Shown here: piece after piece, positions 16,414-25,441 of the stretch
Numbering within the stretch: the stretch's first letter is position 1
How the letters are laid out: the number at the start of each line of letters is the position of its first letter
NCBI RefSeq assembly: GCF_006494535.1
Contig: NZ_VHIQ01000004.1
Location: 289,273 to 353,272, forward strand
DNA from: Paucihalobacter ruber
Lineage (GTDB): Bacteria; Bacteroidota; Bacteroidia; Flavobacteriales; Flavobacteriaceae
DNA: 64,000 nucleotides
Reading direction: 5' to 3'
Notes under the pieces: model-generated
What the model saw: the letters and a program-made list of their open reading frames with translations, nothing else
Database searches by the model: none
What the model was told of the DNA's origin: nothing
Made by a program: the position numbers and the translations under genes

Positions 16414-18282
16414 ATGTCAATACCTCAAAATATTTCTAAACCAGATCTATTGAAAGCAATAGATAAAATTGATAAAGAAGGAATTCCAAAAGATGCAGAT
16501 TCTAAATATTACGATGTTATTTATAATGGCTACAAATATCCTCCCAAATTAGTGGTTTCTTATGCAAATATATTTGCGAATGGAAATGAGATTGACCGAA
16601 ACTCATTTAGGGGTGGAAGAAACACTCCTTGTTTTAACTTGTTAGAGACTAATGGTTTTGAAATTGTTGAAAAGATGAATAAAACTAATAATATTTTTTA
16701 TCCGGAACTTCTCAGATTTATTGAGCAAGCAAAAACAGATAATCTAAAAACAAAGCATTTTATTTCCTTTTACAAGGAATTTGAAGTTAAAGTTAGTTTT
16801 GGACAGGGAAACGCAGCAAAAATCCCTTGGATTTCCTTTCTTACAGAACCAAATACAACAAGCAGAGGAATTTATCCAGTCTTTCTCTATTACAAGGAAT
16901 ATGAAATTTTAATACTAGCATATGGAATTAGTGAGACAAAGGCTCCTAATACATTCTGGAAAATTAAAAACGAACAATCTATTTCAGATTATTTTTACCA
17001 AGAATTTTCAAAAAAACCTGACAGATATGGTTCTTCCTTTGTTTTTAAAGTTTATAATGTTAATGATTTGCCGTCTGATATGGTTATAGAAAATGACTTA
17101 AATATGATTTTGAAAATTTACTCTGAACAATCGAGTGAAAAGTCTCAGGCCAAAATTAATTTTTCTGAAATGAATTTTGGACTTAAGTCTTTAAAGGAAG
17201 ATTTATTAGTTACTGGGCTGGTATATTCTAATCAATTGTTAACAAGATTTTCAGCCTCTTTATTAACAAAACCCTTTGTGATTCTTACCGGCCTGTCAGG
17301 CTCCGGTAAAACAAAATTAGCCCAAGCATTTGTGCAATGGATATGTCAAGAAGAAAGCCAGTATCGTATGATTCCCGTTGGCGCAGATTGGACTAATCGT
17401 GAGCCCCTTTTGGGTTATCCCAATGCACTGAAACCGGAAGAATATGTAAAGCCCGATAGTGGAGTGCTTGACTTAATTATTCAGGCCAATAATCAGACTG
17501 AACTTCCGCATTTTCTAATTCTTGACGAAATGAATCTAAGCCATGTAGAACGCTATTTTGCAGACTTTTTAAGTGTTATGGAATCGAAGGAAGAAATACC
17601 CTTATATGCCGAAGGTACGGTAGAAAATGGTGTGCCTGCAAAACTAAAAGTCTCATCTAACCTGTTTATTATTGGCACCGTTAACATTGATGAAACTACT
17701 AATATGTTCAGCCCAAAAGTGCTCGATAGGGCCAACACTATCGAGTTTCGTGTGACTAAGGATGAAATGGAAGACTTTTTGGGTAATATCAAAGACATCA
17801 ATATGGACGCCTTAAAAGGTAAGGGTGCAGGTATGGCAAAAAGTTTTCTGGAAATGTCTGCAAATAAAACATTTGAAACAAAAGATATAGATATAATCAA
17901 CACTGCTTTGGTTCAGTTCTTTGACGAATTAAAAAAGACAGGGGCGGAATTTGGTTATCGTAGCGCAACTGAAATTCTTCGATTGATACATCAGCTTTCG
18001 GTTTTGGATAATGCCCTTACGACCAATCAAAAGATTGATATAGCTATTATGCAGAAACTATTGCCCAAGCTGCATGGTTCACGAAGAAAGCTCTGTCCGG
18101 TTTTGGAAACGCTGGGTTCTTTCTGCATTATCGGAGAGATCAAAATCATTAAAGATGTTTTTGAGAAGGCTGAATTTAATTTCAATGGAGCCAATGTACT
18201 TTACCCGCTTTCACTTGAAAAAATTACTCGAATGTACCGTGGTGCAATAGACAATGGTTTCGCGAGTTTTGCTGAGGCGTAA
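16414..18282 (+). CDS. McrB-like AAA+ NTPase of a type IV-like restriction system
   Basis: 622 aa. An N-terminal small domain (about 1-85; GYKYPPKLVVSYAN, NSFRGGRNTPCFN) resembles the head domain fused to many McrB-type proteins. It is followed by an MrcB_N/DUF3578-like region (about 93-250; FYPELLRFIEQAKT, GQGNAAKIPWISFL), usually a DNA-recognition part. The AAA_5 motor follows: Walker A G293-T300 (GLSGSGKT), Walker B L370-D371-E372, and the McrB-type sensor GTVNIDETTNMFSPKVLDRA. GTP use is typical of McrB but cannot be proved here. It lies 3 bp before a PD-(D/E)XK nuclease gene, the motor/nuclease pairing expected for McrBC-like systems that cut modified or invading DNA. No methyltransferase is nearby. 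Confidence 0.9.
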   Translation: MSIPQNISKPDLLKAIDKIDKEGIPKDADSKYYDVIYNGYKYPPKLVVSYANIFANGNEIDRNSFRGGRNTPCFNLLETNGFEIVEKMNKTNNIFYPELLRFIEQAKTDNLKTKHFISFYKEFEVKVSFGQGNAAKIPWISFLTEPNTTSRGIYPVFLYYKEYEILILAYGISETKAPNTFWKIKNEQSISDYFYQEFSKKPDRYGSSFVFKVYNVNDLPSDMVIENDLNMILKIYSEQSSEKSQAKINFSEMNFGLKSLKEDLLVTGLVYSNQLLTRFSASLLTKPFVILTGLSGSGKTKLAQAFVQWICQEESQYRMIPVGADWTNREPLLGYPNALKPEEYVKPDSGVLDLIIQANNQTELPHFLILDEMNLSHVERYFADFLSVMESKEEIPLYAEGTVENGVPAKLKVSSNLFIIGTVNIDETTNMFSPKVLDRANTIEFRVTKDEMEDFLGNIKDINMDALKGKGAGMAKSFLEMSANKTFETKDIDIINTALVQFFDELKKTGAEFGYRSATEILRLIHQLSVLDNALTTNQKIDIAIMQKLLPKLHGSRRKLCPVLETLGSFCIIGEIKIIKDVFEKAEFNFNGANVLYPLSLEKITRMYRGAIDNGFASFAEA

Positions 18283-18285
18283 TAA

Positions 18286-20574
18286 ATGAAGTCATTACCT
18301 AATATAGAAATTAACCTTGATTCCATTCAGGAAGATTTGCGGCTCTGGATTGATGCCCGCAGGCCTGATTCTTTGTTTGATGCGGGAGAAAATGCAGCCG
18401 AAAATAATGAAGCAAGTTATCAATTGGTTGAAGGATGTAATTACAATTATGAAATTAGTGATGCCAAGTTTATTTTAGGTGACGTAGGAGAAAATATCAT
18501 CCAACCACATATCAGAAAAACTAATCTAGGCACAATAGCTCCAAATATTTTTGTAGGAACCCTCTCAATTCCATTATTGATGAAAGAAACCTCTGAGGAA
18601 TGCTGCAAAATTGAATTAGAGGTTCAATCTGTAAAATCGGGTTATCGCGATGATTACCGTGATATGCTGGAACTAATTACCGAAAAGTGTACAGACCTTT
18701 TATTGCAGGCTAATTCTCCCGTTTCGCAACATTTTGAAATTGATTATACCAAAGATAGTCAGACACTCTATCAAAAATTTGCCTTTATTAAATCCGTTAT
18801 AGGCACCGATGAATTTTCGGAAGCTATTCACCGAATAGTTACTGCACCAGTAACGAGATGGAAGGAAACAACTGAAGAAAAAGATATTCGTAATGCGCGA
18901 CGATTTTCAAACACAAATATTAAAGAAATACTAAAAGGCGGTAAGCGAACAAGTCTGCCAGAAGATCATTATATGAGAAGTTACGGCATTGATACCTTGC
19001 CGGAGCGAATTACAACCATAAGAAAAACAGATTCAGTTGATACGCCAGAAAACCGTTTTATAAAACATGCACTTGAAAACTTCCTGAAATTTTGTGGTGA
19101 TATTAATAATAAAGCTGTAGAATTTAATCATAAAAAAATGAAAAACGAATCGGAATTAATGATTCGTGAACTGGAAGGTCAACTGCATCACAGCATTTTT
19201 AAAGACATATCAAGACCTACAACCTTAAAAATCAATAGTCCTGTATTGCAACGAAAAGAAGGATACAGAGATGTTTTGCGAGTTTGGCTCATGTTCGATC
19301 TTGCTGCTAAGCTTATTTGGAAAGGTGGGGACGATATTTACAGCGGAGGTAAAAAAGATATAGCCACTTTATACGAATACTGGCTTTTCTTCAAACTTTT
19401 GGATTTGTTTCAATCTATATTTGAAATAGAACCCAAAGATATATCTGATTTAATTAAAGAAACTCCTGACGGTTTAAACCTTCAGATAAAACAGGGAAAA
19501 TTTACGGCACTTCGCGGAGTTTATAATTCAGGTACCAGAAAATTAAACATCAGGTTTAATTACAACCGGTCATTTAATGGTAAACAATCCTACCCTGATT
19601 CAGGTAGCTGGACCACAACTCTGAGACCTGATTATACGCTTTCTATATGGCCTTTAGGCATTTTAGAAAAAGAGGCAGAAAAACAAGAGCTAATTGTTCA
19701 TATACACTTTGATGCCAAATATAAAATAGCCAACATGGCTCATTTTCTGGAACAGAATACAGAAATTGGACTTAATGAGGAAAAAACTGAGAATAGAAAG
19801 GGAATCTATAAAAATGCAGACTTGCTTAAAATGCATGCCTATAAAGATGCCATAAGAAGAACTGGTGGTGCATATGTATTATATCCCGGAGATAAATCCA
19901 TACAACAAAAAGGATTTCACGAAATTATACCAGGGCTTGGTGCATTTCCGGTAAAACCATCGAAAACAGATAGTGGCATAGGAGAACTTAAGGCATTTAT
20001 CATTGAAATTATTGAGCATTTTATTAACCGTACGTCTCAAAGAGAAAAGATGGCTTACAGAACGTTTGATGTTTATAAAAATGCGCCAAAACCTGATGAC
20101 ATAGTAAACGAACATTTACCTGAGGTGTATCATTTAAACCGGGGACTAATTCCGGATGAAACCTACGTTCTTGTTGGGTTTTATAATTCTGAGGAACAAT
20201 ATAACTGGATTCAGAATAAGAAACTATACAATTTTAGAATGGGAACCAGTCGTGGGTCGTTAATTTTAGACCCTGAAACGGTAGGTTCCAAATATCTGTT
20301 GCTTCACTCGCATGGTGAGATTAATTCAGGTAAGTTATGGAAAATAGTGAGTAAAGGGCCTAAGGTTTTATCTAAAGTAGATTTATTAAAAATGGGTTAT
20401 CCTTCACCCAGCTCAGAAAATTATCTTGTTTTTCAAATAGAAAAAGTTACAGATCCTGAATTTGACAACAAAAAGTGGGATTTTAAAAAATTATCAAATT
20501 ATTCATCCGGCAGAAGCTCAGGTATTCCATTTACTGCCACCTTATCCGAATTAATGAAATTTAAAGTCAGATAA
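18286..20574 (+). CDS. DUF2357/PD-(D/E)XK nuclease, partner of McrB-like NTPase
   Basis: 762 aa. The N-terminal two thirds matches the DUF2357-type architecture seen with McrB-like motors (RDDYRDMLELITEKCTDLLL; TPENRFIKHALENFLKFC). A nuclease core follows, with P448-D449 in LRPDYTLSIWP and D476-A-K478 in HIHFDAKYK, the PD...(D/E)xK pattern, plus a conserved LLKMHAYKDAI helix. The final 150 residues form a separate domain (ETYVLVGFYNSEEQYNWI, YLLLHSHGEINSGKLWKI, ENYLVFQIEKV) whose pattern suggests a PUA/EVE-like reader; that part is a guess. It starts 3 bp after the McrB-like gene, so the two are coupled and form a compact two-gene defence module. Confidence 0.85.
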   Translation: MKSLPNIEINLDSIQEDLRLWIDARRPDSLFDAGENAAENNEASYQLVEGCNYNYEISDAKFILGDVGENIIQPHIRKTNLGTIAPNIFVGTLSIPLLMKETSEECCKIELEVQSVKSGYRDDYRDMLELITEKCTDLLLQANSPVSQHFEIDYTKDSQTLYQKFAFIKSVIGTDEFSEAIHRIVTAPVTRWKETTEEKDIRNARRFSNTNIKEILKGGKRTSLPEDHYMRSYGIDTLPERITTIRKTDSVDTPENRFIKHALENFLKFCGDINNKAVEFNHKKMKNESELMIRELEGQLHHSIFKDISRPTTLKINSPVLQRKEGYRDVLRVWLMFDLAAKLIWKGGDDIYSGGKKDIATLYEYWLFFKLLDLFQSIFEIEPKDISDLIKETPDGLNLQIKQGKFTALRGVYNSGTRKLNIRFNYNRSFNGKQSYPDSGSWTTTLRPDYTLSIWPLGILEKEAEKQELIVHIHFDAKYKIANMAHFLEQNTEIGLNEEKTENRKGIYKNADLLKMHAYKDAIRRTGGAYVLYPGDKSIQQKGFHEIIPGLGAFPVKPSKTDSGIGELKAFIIEIIEHFINRTSQREKMAYRTFDVYKNAPKPDDIVNEHLPEVYHLNRGLIPDETYVLVGFYNSEEQYNWIQNKKLYNFRMGTSRGSLILDPETVGSKYLLLHSHGEINSGKLWKIVSKGPKVLSKVDLLKMGYPSPSSENYLVFQIEKVTDPEFDNKKWDFKKLSNYSSGRSSGIPFTATLSELMKFKVR

Positions 20575-20624
20575 TTTCATTTGATAGCAGTTTATTCTTA
20601 TTTAAGAAAATATGTTAATAACAC

Positions 20625-20661
20625 TTGTGCTATAATTACATATATCGTAATATTGCAATAT
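20625..20661 (+). promoter_or_regulatory. ars promoter with overlapping ArsR-type operator
   Basis: TTG at 20625-20627, 20-bp spacer, TAATATTG at 20648-20655 (one mismatch to TANNTTTG). The -7 element is embedded in the 20-bp imperfect palindrome ATATcGtAATATTgCaATAT (20642-20661), 29 bp before arsR. An operator over the -7 box fits autorepression by ArsR. Confidence 0.6.
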
Positions 20662-20690
20662 AACAGTCTTGTTACTAAAACCACATAACT

Positions 20691-21023
20691 ATGGGCGTTA
20701 CAAAAACCACTTTATTTAACGACACGCAAAACGAGTTGGCGGCTTTTGCCAAGGTGTTGGGGCATCCTGCCCGTATTGCTATTTTACAGTATTTGTTAAA
20801 GGCCAATACCTGTTGTAACTACAACCTGGTAGATGATTTGGGTTTGGCGCAGGCTACCATAAGTCAGCACTTAAAAGAAATGAAACAACTGGGTATTATT
20901 CAGGGCACCGTAGAAGGTGTTTCGGTGAATTATTGTATCAATCCCGAGAAATGGCTGGAGTTAAAGGCCAGGTTTTCGGAGTTGTTTGATGGCTATCGTC
21001 CCGGTGATTGTTTGTCTTGTTAA
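20691..21023 (+). CDS. arsR: ArsR family metalloregulator
   Basis: 110 aa winged-helix repressor. LGHPARIAILQYLLK precedes the recognition region LGLAQATISQHLKEMKQLGI. Candidate As(III)-thiol ligands are the Cys pair in NTCCNYNLVDDL and the C-terminal GDCLSC. The positions differ from the classic ELCVCDL motif. It is the first gene of arsR-arsC-acr3, with a dyad over the promoter, so derepression by arsenite is the expected control. Confidence 0.92.
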   Translation: MGVTKTTLFNDTQNELAAFAKVLGHPARIAILQYLLKANTCCNYNLVDDLGLAQATISQHLKEMKQLGIIQGTVEGVSVNYCINPEKWLELKARFSELFDGYRPGDCLSC

Positions 21024-21038
21024 TTTAAAGCCTTTTGT

Positions 21039-21653
21039 ATGTATCCACAACTTACTGCATTGATAGCCGGTATTAACCTAAGTGATATTCCGGCCAACAG
21101 AAAAAGTACCTTACAACTCCTCATTGATTATATTCAACATAAGGTAATAAACAATCAGGCGGTGAACTTAAACTTTATATGCACGCATAATTCGCGCCGC
21201 AGTCATTTGAGCCAGATTTGGGCGCAGGTAATGGCGGCCAATTTTGAGATTCCAAAGGTGAGTTGTTACTCAGGTGGGACAGAGGCTACGGCCATGTTTC
21301 CAATGGTTGGCGAGACTTTAAAGGCTCAGGGTTTTAACGTGATGGCGCTTTCTGAAGGTAAGAATCCGGTGTATGCCATTAAGTTTTCAGACCATGCACA
21401 TCCTGTAATAGCCTTTTCTAAGGTGTACGACCATGCGTTTAATCCGGTAAGCAATTTTGCAGCCGTATTAACCTGTTCGCAAGCCGATGCCGGTTGTCCG
21501 TTCATCGCCGGTGCCGAAGCGCGTATTCCGGTGACTTACGAAGATCCCAAGGCCTTTGACGGCACGCCGCAACAAGCCGCTAAGTACGCAGAGCGCAGTA
21601 CTCAAATTGCCACAGAGTTGTGTTATGTGTTTTCTAATATTAGCAAGCCATGA
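21039..21653 (+). CDS. arsC: Arsenate reductase/low-Mr phosphatase-like protein
   Basis: 204 aa. The phosphatase loop C48-x5-R54 ([13 protein letters not shown]) marks the LMW-PTPase fold used by thiol-linked arsenate reductases. Further Cys residues lie in [13 protein letters not shown]. An N-terminal extension of about 40 residues precedes the fold, as in other Bacteroidota members annotated as protein-tyrosine phosphatase-like. It reduces As(V) to As(III), by context. Its stop overlaps the start of the Acr3 gene by 4 bp (ATGA). Confidence 0.85.
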   Translation: MYPQLTALIAGINLSDIPANRKSTLQLLIDYIQHKVINNQAVNLNFICTHNSRRSHLSQIWAQVMAANFEIPKVSCYSGGTEATAMFPMVGETLKAQGFNVMALSEGKNPVYAIKFSDHAHPVIAFSKVYDHAFNPVSNFAAVLTCSQADAGCPFIAGAEARIPVTYEDPKAFDGTPQQAAKYAERSTQIATELCYVFSNISKP

Positions 21654-22681
21654 CCACCACTAAAAAACAACTGCCCGTTTTTGAGCGTTACCTGAGTTTA
21701 TGGGTGGCTTTGTGCATTGCCGCCGGTATAGGCATTGGGCAACTGGCAGGCAATAGCATGCAGCTCTTAGCCGATGCCGAGATTTATAAGGTGAACATCC
21801 CCATTGCCATTTTAATCTGGTTAATGATTTACCCCATGATGCTGCAAATAGATTTTAGCAGTATTAAAAATGTGGGAAAAGCACCCAAAGGCCTAATGTT
21901 AACACTGGTGGTGAACTGGTTGATCAAGCCCTTTACCATGGCCTTTTTTGCCTGGATATTTTTTGACCATATTTTTTCGGCCTTTATACAACCCGAACTG
22001 GCAGGCGAGTACATTGCAGGTGCTATTTTGCTGGGTGTGGCACCTTGTACTGCGATGGTGTTTGTATGGTCGTACCTTACCGATGGCGACCCTAATTACA
22101 CATTGGTACAGGTATCTATCAACGATTTAATTATTTTAATAGCCTTTGTACCGTTGGTAGGATTGTTATTAGGCATTACCGATGTTACCATCCCGTATGA
22201 TACTTTGGTGGCTTCGGTATTGATTTTTGTGGTGGTGCCGCTGGTGGCAGGCGTGATCACCAATAAACTACTGGTTAAAAAACACGGTGAAGATTGGTTT
22301 AAAAATAAATTCTTACCCAAATTAAAACCGGTAAGTATCTTGGCTTTGTTACTAACCTTGGTGTTGTTATTTGCTTTTCAGGGCAGCAATATTTTAGACA
22401 ATCCGCTTATTATCGTGTTAATCGCGGTACCATTGATTATTCAGTCGTATTTTATTTTCTTTTTAACTTGGTTTTCCGGCCGAAAACTAAAGCTGCGTCA
22501 TGCCGTTTGTGCACCGGCAGCCATGATTGGCACCAGTAACTTTTTTGAGTTGGCGGTGGCGGTGGCTATTGCTTTATTCGGACTTGGGAGTCCGGCGGCG
22601 TTGGTTACCGTTGTTGGGGTGTTGGTGGAAGTTCCGGTGATGTTGAGTTTGGTGGCGTTGGCGAATAAGTGGCGGTATTAG
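21650..22681 (+). CDS. acr3: Acr3 family arsenite efflux permease
   Basis: 343 aa with ten predicted membrane segments. It contains the Acr3 hallmark [20 protein letters not shown] with the conserved Cys, then [15 protein letters not shown], and late helices with [20 protein letters not shown]. It exports As(III) produced by the upstream reductase. Length is typical. Translationally coupled to arsC by an ATGA overlap; last gene of the operon. Confidence 0.95.
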   Translation: MTTTKKQLPVFERYLSLWVALCIAAGIGIGQLAGNSMQLLADAEIYKVNIPIAILIWLMIYPMMLQIDFSSIKNVGKAPKGLMLTLVVNWLIKPFTMAFFAWIFFDHIFSAFIQPELAGEYIAGAILLGVAPCTAMVFVWSYLTDGDPNYTLVQVSINDLIILIAFVPLVGLLLGITDVTIPYDTLVASVLIFVVVPLVAGVITNKLLVKKHGEDWFKNKFLPKLKPVSILALLLTLVLLFAFQGSNILDNPLIIVLIAVPLIIQSYFIFFLTWFSGRKLKLRHAVCAPAAMIGTSNFFELAVAVAIALFGLGSPAALVTVVGVLVEVPVMLSLVALANKWRY

Positions 22682-22728
22682 TGGGTTTTTTCAACACGGA
22701 TGACAAAGATTTTCACAGATATTTTTTG

Positions 22729-22766
22729 TTATTGAGTTATTGAGTTATTGAGTTGCTGAGTTATTT
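22729..22766. repeat. Short tandem repeat (ATTGAGTT units)
   Basis: About four copies of an 8-bp ATTGAGTT-type unit, the last degenerate, 48 bp after the acr3 stop codon. Confidence 0.75.
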
Positions 22767-23114
22767 GCGATTATATTGAAGGGAGTTTAAATTCCCTTAG
22801 TTTCCGACGAAAATTTCCTCAGCATCGAATAATCATTCCCTCAATAGGGAATTTTAGGATGTTTTAAGATGCTGTAAATTAGTGGTTAAAATTGAGTGTT
22901 TTGATAGTAAGTTTTTTTGTTTTAGGACTTGTTTTTGAAGATTGGGATTGTCGGTATATTTTAGTTAATGTTCATGATGTTTTGTTCATTTTTTTATTCA
23001 TGATTTTTTATTTGATAATAAGGTATTCATGATTGCTTCGCAGTTGCTTGATAAAAAAACGTATTTAAGCGTGAAGTCTTCAAGTTTTAGGTATTAAAGT
23101 CTTTAGTTTTAAAA

Positions 23115-23296
23115 GAACAACCCACCCCTTTAGTCCCCTCCCAGGAGGGGATGTTTATGAATTTTTAATTTGATATAGTTAGTTTGTTTGATGATTTTCA
23201 TTGTAAATAAGTGTACAGTGTGGATAAAATCAGACGAATTTTACAATAAATAACGAAACTATTCCCCTCTTGGGAGGGGTTAGGGGTGGGTAGTTC
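23115..23296. repeat. MITE-like element with about 35-bp terminal inverted repeats
   Basis: The left arm (23115-23151) and right arm (23263-23296) are imperfect reverse complements. Both combine an ACCCACCCCT block with an internally palindromic CCCCTCCCAGGAGGGG-type block. The 110-bp core has no ORF. The shape suggests a non-autonomous mobile or REP-like element. Confidence 0.65.
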
Positions 23297-23533
23297 TTAA
23301 AGTTGTTTATTTTCAGTTTATGACAGATTAGGTGTATTAATCGTTCTTATTTACCGTTTCAAGTGTAAAATCTTATTTCTTTATATCTTGATGCAAGACT
23401 AAAAATTATTCTTTTTAACATGTTACACTCCATAGGCTTTTTTAATTTGATCAGTTCATAAGTTTTACAGAAATACTTAATGATTTAATTCAATAAAAAA
23501 ATTATCTTTATTTTTAAGTGAAATAAGACTGAG

Positions 23534-24886
23534 ATGAAAAAATCAAGTTTAGAAATCCTTCTGTTATTACCCATCAAAAATTTTATTGAAAAGAAAACCT
23601 CCGTTGGCTTATTACTTATTTTTTCGGCGGTATTAGCGATGATTTTCGCTAATTCTGCCTTATCTGAAAGCTATCATAACTTTTGGAGTCGATACATTTA
23701 TATAGGCATTGAAGATTTTGTCATTAGAAAAAACCTGCTGCACTGGATTAACGACGGACTCATGTCTATGTTCTTTTTTCTGGTTGGCTTAGAATTAAAA
23801 AGAGAGTTGATGCATGGCGAGTTGGCAAGCTTTAAAAGCGCTTTGCTACCGGTAGCTGCGGCTGTTGGTGGTATGTTATTTCCCGCCTTGATTTATTATA
23901 TGTTTACCCAGGGAACCGATGCCGTTACGGGCTGGGGTATTCCCATGGCAACCGATATTGCTTTTGCATTGGGTATTTTGTATTTACTGGGAGACAAAGT
24001 ACCACTATCCTTAAAAATATTTTTAACAGCCGTTGCCATAGTTGACGATTTAGGCGCTGTACTGGTTATTGCATTGTTCTACACATCTGAAATCTCAATG
24101 AATAATCTGGCTATGGGTGGATTCTTTTTACTCATATTATTTACAGCTAATAGAATGGGTATTAGAAATACTTTGTTTTATGCGGTTATGGGCATTGGTG
24201 GTTTGTGGCTGGCTGTTTTGCTGTCGGGTGTTCATGCTACCATTGCCGCCGTTTTAGCGGCCTTCACCATACCCACCAATAAAAAAGTAAATACCTCTTT
24301 ATTTTTAAGAAAGGTGAGACAGCTCACCTCTAAAATAAAGCGTTTAAAACAAAAATCTATAAATGACCCGCATGAAGACTTCGATAAAATTTCGGAAAAC
24401 ATAGAAAAATTTTCACTGCTCACCGAAGATGCCACGCCACCGTTGCAAAGGCTTGAACACGCCTTGCATCCTTTTGTGAGTTTTGTAGTGCTGCCCATAT
24501 TTGCCTTTGCCAATGCCGGCGTCACCATAGATGTTGAATCCTTCGGCTATTTCTTAAGTCCAATAACACTAGGCGTGGCTCTAGGTTTAATAGTAGGAAA
24601 AATAACAGGCATTTACCTTTTTGTACGATTAATGCTATTGTTTAAACTGTGTGCATTGCCCGAAGGTGTTAACCTAAAACATATTTTAGGTGTCGGTATT
24701 TTGGCCTCTATTGGTTTTACCATGTCACTTTTTATCACCGAATTAGCTTTTGAAAGTGATATGTATCATACCCAAGCTAAAATAGGTATTCTGGTAGCTT
24801 CGTTTATAGCCGGATTAGGCGGTTTTATGTACCTGAAAATTATTGGTAATGGCGGTGATGCAACAGTGGACGAAGCCGACGATTAA
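23534..24886 (+). CDS. nhaA: Na+/H+ antiporter NhaA
   Basis: 450 aa inner-membrane antiporter. Hallmarks are SMFFFLVGLELKRELMHGEL, the TDIAFALG motif, and the paired aspartates in VAIVDDLGAVLVIALFYT that bind Na+ and protons. The C-terminal part carries FAFANAGV, GKITGI and GVGILASIGFTMSLFI. A soluble loop of about 60 residues (about 260-320, rich in K and E) lies between helices and is somewhat long, as in other Bacteroidota NhaA. It exchanges internal Na+ for H+ in pH and salt homeostasis, fitting a marine host. Monocistronic. Confidence 0.96.
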   Translation: MKKSSLEILLLLPIKNFIEKKTSVGLLLIFSAVLAMIFANSALSESYHNFWSRYIYIGIEDFVIRKNLLHWINDGLMSMFFFLVGLELKRELMHGELASFKSALLPVAAAVGGMLFPALIYYMFTQGTDAVTGWGIPMATDIAFALGILYLLGDKVPLSLKIFLTAVAIVDDLGAVLVIALFYTSEISMNNLAMGGFFLLILFTANRMGIRNTLFYAVMGIGGLWLAVLLSGVHATIAAVLAAFTIPTNKKVNTSLFLRKVRQLTSKIKRLKQKSINDPHEDFDKISENIEKFSLLTEDATPPLQRLEHALHPFVSFVVLPIFAFANAGVTIDVESFGYFLSPITLGVALGLIVGKITGIYLFVRLMLLFKLCALPEGVNLKHILGVGILASIGFTMSLFITELAFESDMYHTQAKIGILVASFIAGLGGFMYLKIIGNGGDATVDEADD

Positions 24887-24922
24887 TCTTCCTGAATTAC
24901 AAGTGTCTAAAATGGTTATTCT

Positions 24923-24945
24923 AGCGCTCGTTTTTAACGAGTGCT
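24923..24945 (+). terminator. Hairpin after nhaA
   Basis: AGCGCTCGTT and AACGAGTGCT form a 10-bp stem with one G-T pair and a 3-nt loop, 36 bp after the nhaA stop. No T-run follows, so it is a weak terminator or a 3'-end stabiliser. Confidence 0.45.
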
Positions 24946-25441
24946 TATCTATATCATCAGGAATGAACGAAGCATTTGCAATGCGGTCTTATTAGAAACT
25001 TAAAGTGGATGTCGTTTGCTTTATGACCGATTCGCAGTCTTAATTTTTATTCATTCATTTTTTGTTTGATCAAGACCGCTCGACAGGCTCGCGGCAGGCT
25101 CTTTACCAACGAGTTGGGGACTGCGCAACGCGGGCTTTTTTTCTTAAGTCAATTTTAATATTACTAAGATGATTTATAGAATACTTCTGGTTTGACAATG
25201 TTAACATGATGTATTTAGCGCACAAGATCTTATCGGGTTCGAGGGGCTCACCGATATTTTTTATTTTTATGAGATATTGTTGTTTTTGAGCCATTTTTAT
25301 GGTGTAGTTTTCAGATGAGATATTCAAATCTTGCTGTCTTCAGTCTTCAGTCTTCGGTCTTCAGTCTTCCGTCTTCCGTCTTCCGTCTTCCGTCTTCAAA
25401 TCTTACGTCAAAACTCAATAACACCATTAACCAACGCTTAT
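24946..25441. other. Intergenic region with repeat debris
   Basis: No supported gene; a possible minus-strand 74-codon frame at 25103-25327 has no family features. Contains CGACAGGCTCGCGGCAGGCTC-like palindromic debris near 25080 and a heptamer tandem array (25336-25397). Confidence 0.5.
25336..25397. repeat. Heptamer tandem array GTCTTCN
   Basis: Eight full copies and one six-base partial copy of GTCTTC(A/G/C), 62 bp, 44 bp from the 3' end of the minus-strand gene at 25442. Confidence 0.9.

Larger units (their letters stand above)
22682..23533. other. Intergenic region with repeats between acr3 and nhaA
   Basis: 852 bp with no supported ORF. It includes a short tandem repeat (22729-22766), small hairpins around TTCCC (for example ATTCCCT/AGGGAAT at 22835-22852), and a MITE-like inverted repeat (23115-23296). 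TATCTTTA at 23513-23520 may be a -7 element for nhaA but lies only 13 bp from its start. Confidence 0.6.

Noticed and set aside
25080..25140. Possible tRNA remnant in GC-rich debris
   Set aside because: No cloverleaf with anticodon arm and T-loop consensus could be drawn.
25103..25327. Minus-strand 74-codon ORF
   Set aside because: No domain, no promoter and it spans repeat debris; probably chance.
25336..25397. CRISPR-like or coding function for the GTCTTCN array
   Set aside because: It is a simple heptamer microsatellite without spacers or ORF.
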